Part shown: positions 60,811-64,000 of the stretch, piece after piece
How the letters are laid out: every line of letters starts with the position of its first letter
Position numbering within the stretch: the first letter of the stretch is position 1
Source of the DNA: Variovorax paradoxus
GTDB taxonomy: Bacteria; Pseudomonadota; Gammaproteobacteria; Burkholderiales; Burkholderiaceae_C
Assembly (NCBI GenBank): GCA_016806145.1
Contig: CP063167.1
Coordinates: 124,001 to 188,000 of the forward strand
DNA length: 64,000 nt
Direction of reading: 5' to 3'
Notes under the pieces: generated by a model
What the model was told of the DNA's origin: nothing
The model's database searches: none
What the model saw: the letters and a program-made list of their open reading frames with translations, nothing else
Translations under genes and position numbers: made by a program

Positions 60811-61413
60811 TCAGGGTTGTTGCGGCTCGCCCAGCGAGAGCATCAACCGGTTCGCCCAGTTGAAGAAGGCGGCGCCGTGGATCACGTCGGCGATCGCGAG
60901 GTCGTCCAGGCCCTGCGCGCGCAGCGCCTCGATGTGCTCGGTGCCGAAACTGGACGGCGTGGACGACAGCGCCACCGAAGCCGCGACGATCGCGTCCCAG
61001 CGCTCGCCGAGCGCGGCCGTCGTGCCCTCGTCGAGCAGCCGCTGCACGTCGTCCGCACGCTGCGAGAAATGCGTGGCGAAGCGCGCATGCACCGAGGCGC
61101 AGTAGATGCAGCCGTTGTGGCGCGAGGCCGCGGCCGCAGCCAGTTCGCGCTCGGCGCGCGGCAGGCCGGCCTCGGGGTTGTAGAAGATGTCCTTGTCGGT
61201 GCGCGTGCGCGCGCCGAGGATGTCGGGATCGCGCGCGAGCAGCCGGAAGTACGGCGACTTGGCGCGCGAGGCATCGACCAGGCCCGCGAAATGGCGCTCG
61301 GTGAGCTCGGCTTCGGGCAGCGGCTCGAGCCAGGGCAGCCATTCGAGCTGCGCCTGTGTGAAGCGCGTGGGGTGCGCGTTGTCCGGATAGCTCAGGGTCG
61401 ATTCGGTGGCCAT
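60811..61413 (-). CDS. Alkylhydroperoxidase-domain (AhpD-like) protein
   Basis: 200 residues. The AhpD redox motif is complete: C102, C105 and H109 in HNGCIYCASVHARFATHFSQ. The remaining fold (LGERWDAIVAASVALSSTPS, then VIHGAAFFNWANRLML) fits the carboxymuconolactone-decarboxylase superfamily. It is the last gene of an operon with a CMD-domain protein and a luciferase-like monooxygenase, a trio I recognise as the Avi_7169 / Avi_7170 / KPN_01858 families. It may remove peroxide made by the monooxygenase or take part in the same oxidation. The biochemical role of the trio is not established. Confidence 0.86.
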   Translation of the reverse strand: MATESTLSYPDNAHPTRFTQAQLEWLPWLEPLPEAELTERHFAGLVDASRAKSPYFRLLARDPDILGARTRTDKDIFYNPEAGLPRAERELAAAAASRHNGCIYCASVHARFATHFSQRADDVQRLLDEGTTAALGERWDAIVAASVALSSTPSSFGTEHIEALRAQGLDDLAIADVIHGAAFFNWANRLMLSLGEPQQP

Positions 61414-61418
61414 GGCGT

Positions 61419-62051
61419 TCAGTCGACGGAAGTGATGGGATGGCGCGCCAGCGTGCGCAGGCCCGCGACGACGCGGACCTGGAACGCGAGGAAGGCCACG
61501 AGCTGCGACAGGGTCACGATGCCGGTGGACGACCAGCCGGCATCGAGCAAGGCCTGCAGCGCGGTGGGGCTCGCATCGCGCGGATGGAACACCAGCAGTT
61601 GTGCGTGCACGAGCGCGGCCGACAGGCGCGGGCCCAGCGCCTCGCGGTTCGCATCGGCGACCGCATACGAGGGGCCGGCCGTGTCCTCGGCGCTCAGCGG
61701 GCCGGCGGGATAGCGGCCGTACGGGCCCTTCGCGGCGGCGCGTTTCGCTTCGTCCGCGATCGCGTCGGCCAGGCCCGCGCGTGCGCGCTGCGCGGCCAGG
61801 CGCTGCGCATAGAAGCGCGCGACCTCGGGCTGCTCGTGCAGCGCGGTCACGAAGGCCGCGACGGCGAAGCGGTCCGCGATGTCGAACGCTTCGGGCACGG
61901 GCGGCGTGGGCGCGAACAGCGCGAGGTAGCTCTGCTGGGCGTTGAGGCGTGCCTGTTCGCGCTCCGCACGCAAGCGGTCGAGCGGATCGCCGGGCGCGAT
62001 GCCGACCAGCTGGTCGATCACGTCGGCAACGGGAGGGATGGTGGCGGTCAT
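61419..62051 (-). CDS. CMD-domain protein (Avi_7170-like)
   Basis: 210 residues. It is related to AhpD/CMD proteins but lacks the CxxC pair. Visible segments: DVIDQLVGIAPGDPLDRLRA, ADRFAVAAFVTALHEQPEVA, AAKGPYGRYPAGPLSAEDTA and GWSSTGIVTLSQLVAFLAFQ. It starts in an ATGA overlap with the luciferase-like gene and ends 5 nt before the AhpD-like gene. With the redox Cys absent it may be a structural or substrate-binding partner of the AhpD-like protein (inference). Confidence 0.83.
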   Translation of the reverse strand: MTATIPPVADVIDQLVGIAPGDPLDRLRAEREQARLNAQQSYLALFAPTPPVPEAFDIADRFAVAAFVTALHEQPEVARFYAQRLAAQRARAGLADAIADEAKRAAAKGPYGRYPAGPLSAEDTAGPSYAVADANREALGPRLSAALVHAQLLVFHPRDASPTALQALLDAGWSSTGIVTLSQLVAFLAFQVRVVAGLRTLARHPITSVD

Positions 62052-63145
62052 GAGGTCTGGAGGGAAGGAAGGTCGGTGGGTGCCGCAGCCGTGTCCCGCT
62101 GCCAGCCGAGCGCCGGCGCGACCTCGGTGGCGACGAGTTCGATCGAGCGCAGGATCGCCGCATGCGGCGGATCGACCGAGTGCACCTGGCACACGAGGTC
62201 GGTCACGCGCTTGAGCGTGCTGTCGGCGGCAAGCGATGCGATCACGTCCTCGGGCGTTCCCACGTGCACGTCGTAGGCCGCGATCAATTGTTCGAGCGTG
62301 GCCTCGGGGCCCGCGCGGTCCGCGAGGCCACCGCCGCCCGAGGCCGCGAAGCGCGCGGCCGAGCGGCGCAGGCCGATCTCGGCCAGGCGCAGCGCCTCGG
62401 CGCGCGTGTCGGCCACGAAGACGCTGCGCGATCCCACGATGCGCGGCGTGGCGCCGGCGGGCAGCGCGGCCAGGTAGGCATCGACGATCGGGTCCTGCAG
62501 CTCGGCCAGCGTCGCATCGGGTGCTTCGAGCGTGCGCGGCTGGGTGCGCGAGAGCATCAGGCCGTCGCCGGCCTGGCCCGCGCGCGTGCCGCCACTGACG
62601 GAGAAAGTCGCCTGCCAGATCCGGCCCAGCAATTGCGCGCCCGCGGGGTACAGCGTGTCGCCGCCCGCGAGCGGCCGGCCGGCCCAGGCCGCGCGCACGG
62701 CCGCGAGCTGCCGCGCGAACAGCGCCGGACGCTCGGCCGCATCGAGGCCGAAGGCGGCGAAGGCCTCGGGCGTGCCGCCCGTGCCCACGCCGAGCTCGAG
62801 CCGGCCGCCCGTGAGCAGGTCCAGCACGATGGCGTCCTCGGCCACGCGCAGTGCGTTCTCGAGCGGCAGGGTCACGATGCCGGTGCCCAGGCGGATGCGG
62901 CGCGTGCGCGCGGCCACGTGGGCGAGAAACACGAAGGGCGACGGCAGCCCGCCCTCGTGTTCGTGGAAGTGGTGCTGCGCGACCCAGGCCGAGTCGAAGC
63001 CGAAGGCCTCGGCATGCGCGATCTGCGCGGCCACCAGGCGATAGCGCTCGGCCGCGGGGGCGTCGTCGAGCAGCCGGCTGAAGAAGCCGAGGCGCTTGCG
63101 CACCGTCGGTCGTTGTGCGGAGGGTGCGTGCGAAGGCTCGGGCAT
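62048..63145 (-). CDS. Luciferase-like FMN-dependent monooxygenase (KPN_01858-like)
   Basis: 365 residues, bacterial-luciferase fold. Blocks: RLGFFSRLLDDAPAAERYRL, HAEAFGFDSAWVAQHHFHEH, EGGLPSPFVFLAHVAARTRR and RLELGVGTGGTPEAFAAFGL. It differs from the SfnG and DszA types of the window and forms its own subfamily. It heads an operon with the CMD and AhpD-like genes. It probably uses reduced FMN to oxygenate an organosulfur substrate; there is no adjacent reductase. A CGCAT-type site lies in the divergent region upstream. Confidence 0.87.
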   Translation of the reverse strand: MPEPSHAPSAQRPTVRKRLGFFSRLLDDAPAAERYRLVAAQIAHAEAFGFDSAWVAQHHFHEHEGGLPSPFVFLAHVAARTRRIRLGTGIVTLPLENALRVAEDAIVLDLLTGGRLELGVGTGGTPEAFAAFGLDAAERPALFARQLAAVRAAWAGRPLAGGDTLYPAGAQLLGRIWQATFSVSGGTRAGQAGDGLMLSRTQPRTLEAPDATLAELQDPIVDAYLAALPAGATPRIVGSRSVFVADTRAEALRLAEIGLRRSAARFAASGGGGLADRAGPEATLEQLIAAYDVHVGTPEDVIASLAADSTLKRVTDLVCQVHSVDPPHAAILRSIELVATEVAPALGWQRDTAAAPTDLPSLQTS

Positions 63146-63195
63146 GAAGCGGAAATTGTGGCGGCCTCGACGTGCGCCGGCTGCGAAGAAAAAGT

Positions 63196-63210
63196 CGCAT
63201 GCATATGCGC
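63196..63210. promoter_or_regulatory. CGCAT-type dyad between divergent monooxygenase genes
   Basis: CGCATGCATATGCG has the two arms of the recurring motif but only 4 nt between them. On the minus strand CACAAT follows 35 nt later; on the plus strand CTAAGG (63260) and CTTAACC (63303) are -10 candidates at larger distances. Confidence 0.4.
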
Positions 63211-63352
63211 AAACCGAGGCTGCGCAATCGAGCTTTCCTTTGCCAAATGCAGTGCGCGCCTAAGGAAGTGCGAATCCCTTCTTTCCGCGCGAGCGGGCAC
63301 CGACTTAACCTGCCGCCGCACTTTCGCGCACACCCTCCGACCACGAGTTCCC

Positions 63353-64000
63353 ATGGCCACTTCCTCCCGCCAGATCAAGCTGGGCGCCTTTCTCATGCAG
63401 ACCGGCCACCACATCGCCGCCTGGCGCCATCCGCAGGCCCAGGCCGACGCGGGCAGCAACTTCCGCCACTACGTCGAGCTCGCGAAGCTGGCTGAGGCGG
63501 CGAAGTTCGATGCCGTCTTCCTGGCCGACTCGGTGGGCGTGCGCAGCAGCGAACTCGCCTCGCTCTCGCGCACCGCGCGCAGCGACCACTTCGAGCCGCT
63601 GACCCTGCTGTCGGCGCTGGCCGCGGTCACCGAACGCATCGGCCTGATCGCCACCGTGTCGACCAGCTTCAACGAGCCCTTCAACGTGGCGCGCAAGTTC
63701 GCCTCGCTCGACCAGATCAGCGGCGGGCGCTCGGGCTGGAACCTCGTGACCTCGAGCGGCACCGGCGAGGCGCAGAACTTCAACCGCGACGAGCACTTCG
63801 AGCATGCGCTGCGCTACGAGCGCGCGGCCGAGTTCCACGACGTCGTGACAGGCCTGTGGGACAGCTGGGAGGACGACAGCTTCGTGCGCGACAAGGACAG
63901 CGGCCAGTACTTCCACGCGGACAAGCTGCACGTGCTGCACCACAAGGGCAAGCATTTCTCGGTGCGCGGGCCGCTCAACGTCTCGCGTTCGCCGCAGGGC
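63353..64000 (+). CDS. FMNH2-dependent monooxygenase, NtaA/SnaA/DszA family (3' end outside window)
   Basis: The first 216 residues are present; the family usually has about 450. Blocks match the DszA/NtaA group: KLGAFLMQTGHHIAAWRHPQ, AEAAKFDAVFLADSVGVRSS, FNEPFNVARKFASLDQISGG and RSGWNLVTSSGTGEAQNFNR, then ERAAEFHDVVTGLWDSWEDD. It is a second DszA-type enzyme of the window and is distinct from the one at 8315-9697. It is divergent from the luciferase-like operon under a CGCAT-type site. The substrate is unknown. Confidence 0.9.
   Translation, partial: MATSSRQIKLGAFLMQTGHHIAAWRHPQAQADAGSNFRHYVELAKLAEAAKFDAVFLADSVGVRSSELASLSRTARSDHFEPLTLLSALAAVTERIGLIATVSTSFNEPFNVARKFASLDQISGGRSGWNLVTSSGTGEAQNFNRDEHFEHALRYERAAEFHDVVTGLWDSWEDDSFVRDKDSGQYFHADKLHVLHHKGKHFSVRGPLNVSRSPQG

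Overview
The window is very GC-rich with almost exclusively G/C third codon positions, densely packed genes with many ATGA stop/start overlaps, and intergenic repeats of the TTCGACAGGCTCAG and CTTTCTTTGTCTCGCC types. This suits a Burkholderiales chromosome, most likely Comamonadaceae (Variovorax-like). That placement is an inference from composition and repeat style, not from a marker gene.

The content reads as one large sulfur-scavenging accessory region. From left to right: a branched-chain-type ABC operon with an embedded OsmC protein (1-3759, minus) diverges from an NMT1-type binding protein (3986-5005). Two divergent toxin-antitoxin modules follow (5010-7152). Next is a plus operon (7327-17133) with a TauD-type dioxygenase, a DszA-type flavin monooxygenase, an SfnB/DszC-type flavoprotein, a complete Dpp-type ABC transporter and a nitroreductase. 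A minus operon (17233-24392) carries sfnG, an aldo/keto reductase, a second SfnB-type protein, an SsuA-type and a MetQ-type binding protein and a Dpp-type binding protein. After arr and a third SfnB-type gene comes a plus operon (26471-34930) with three Dpp-type binding proteins, an amidase and a homologue of the sulfinate desulfinase DszB. Then come a four-module rhodanese, a cystine/polar amino-acid ABC transporter, a cysteine-dioxygenase-like cupin, a cystathionine beta-lyase, an HyuA/HyuB/HyuB set and another Dpp-type binding protein (35015-49455). An 800-nt gene-free stretch is one large nested inverted repeat, followed by higA with a truncated higB. A minus operon (50765-56749) encodes a cupin-rhodanese fusion plus a Dpp-type transporter that has no binding protein of its own. 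The right end has a TctC-type binding protein, an FAD monooxygenase, a CysB-family LysR regulator, a luciferase/CMD/AhpD operon and the start of another DszA-type monooxygenase.

Working model (inference): organosulfur compounds such as sulfonates, sulfones, thioether peptides and glutathione-like amides are imported. They are opened by flavin or 2OG/Fe oxygenases, amidase, oxoprolinase-like enzymes or C-S lyase, and sulfite or sulfane sulfur is released through the DszB-like desulfinase, the cupin and the rhodaneses. Five near-identical Dpp-type binding proteins could share the single orphan Dpp permease/ATPase. A recurring dyad close to CGCAT-N6-ATGCG, usually 30-34 nt before a -10-like hexamer, precedes most transcription units and the CysB-family gene itself. 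It points to one regulon.
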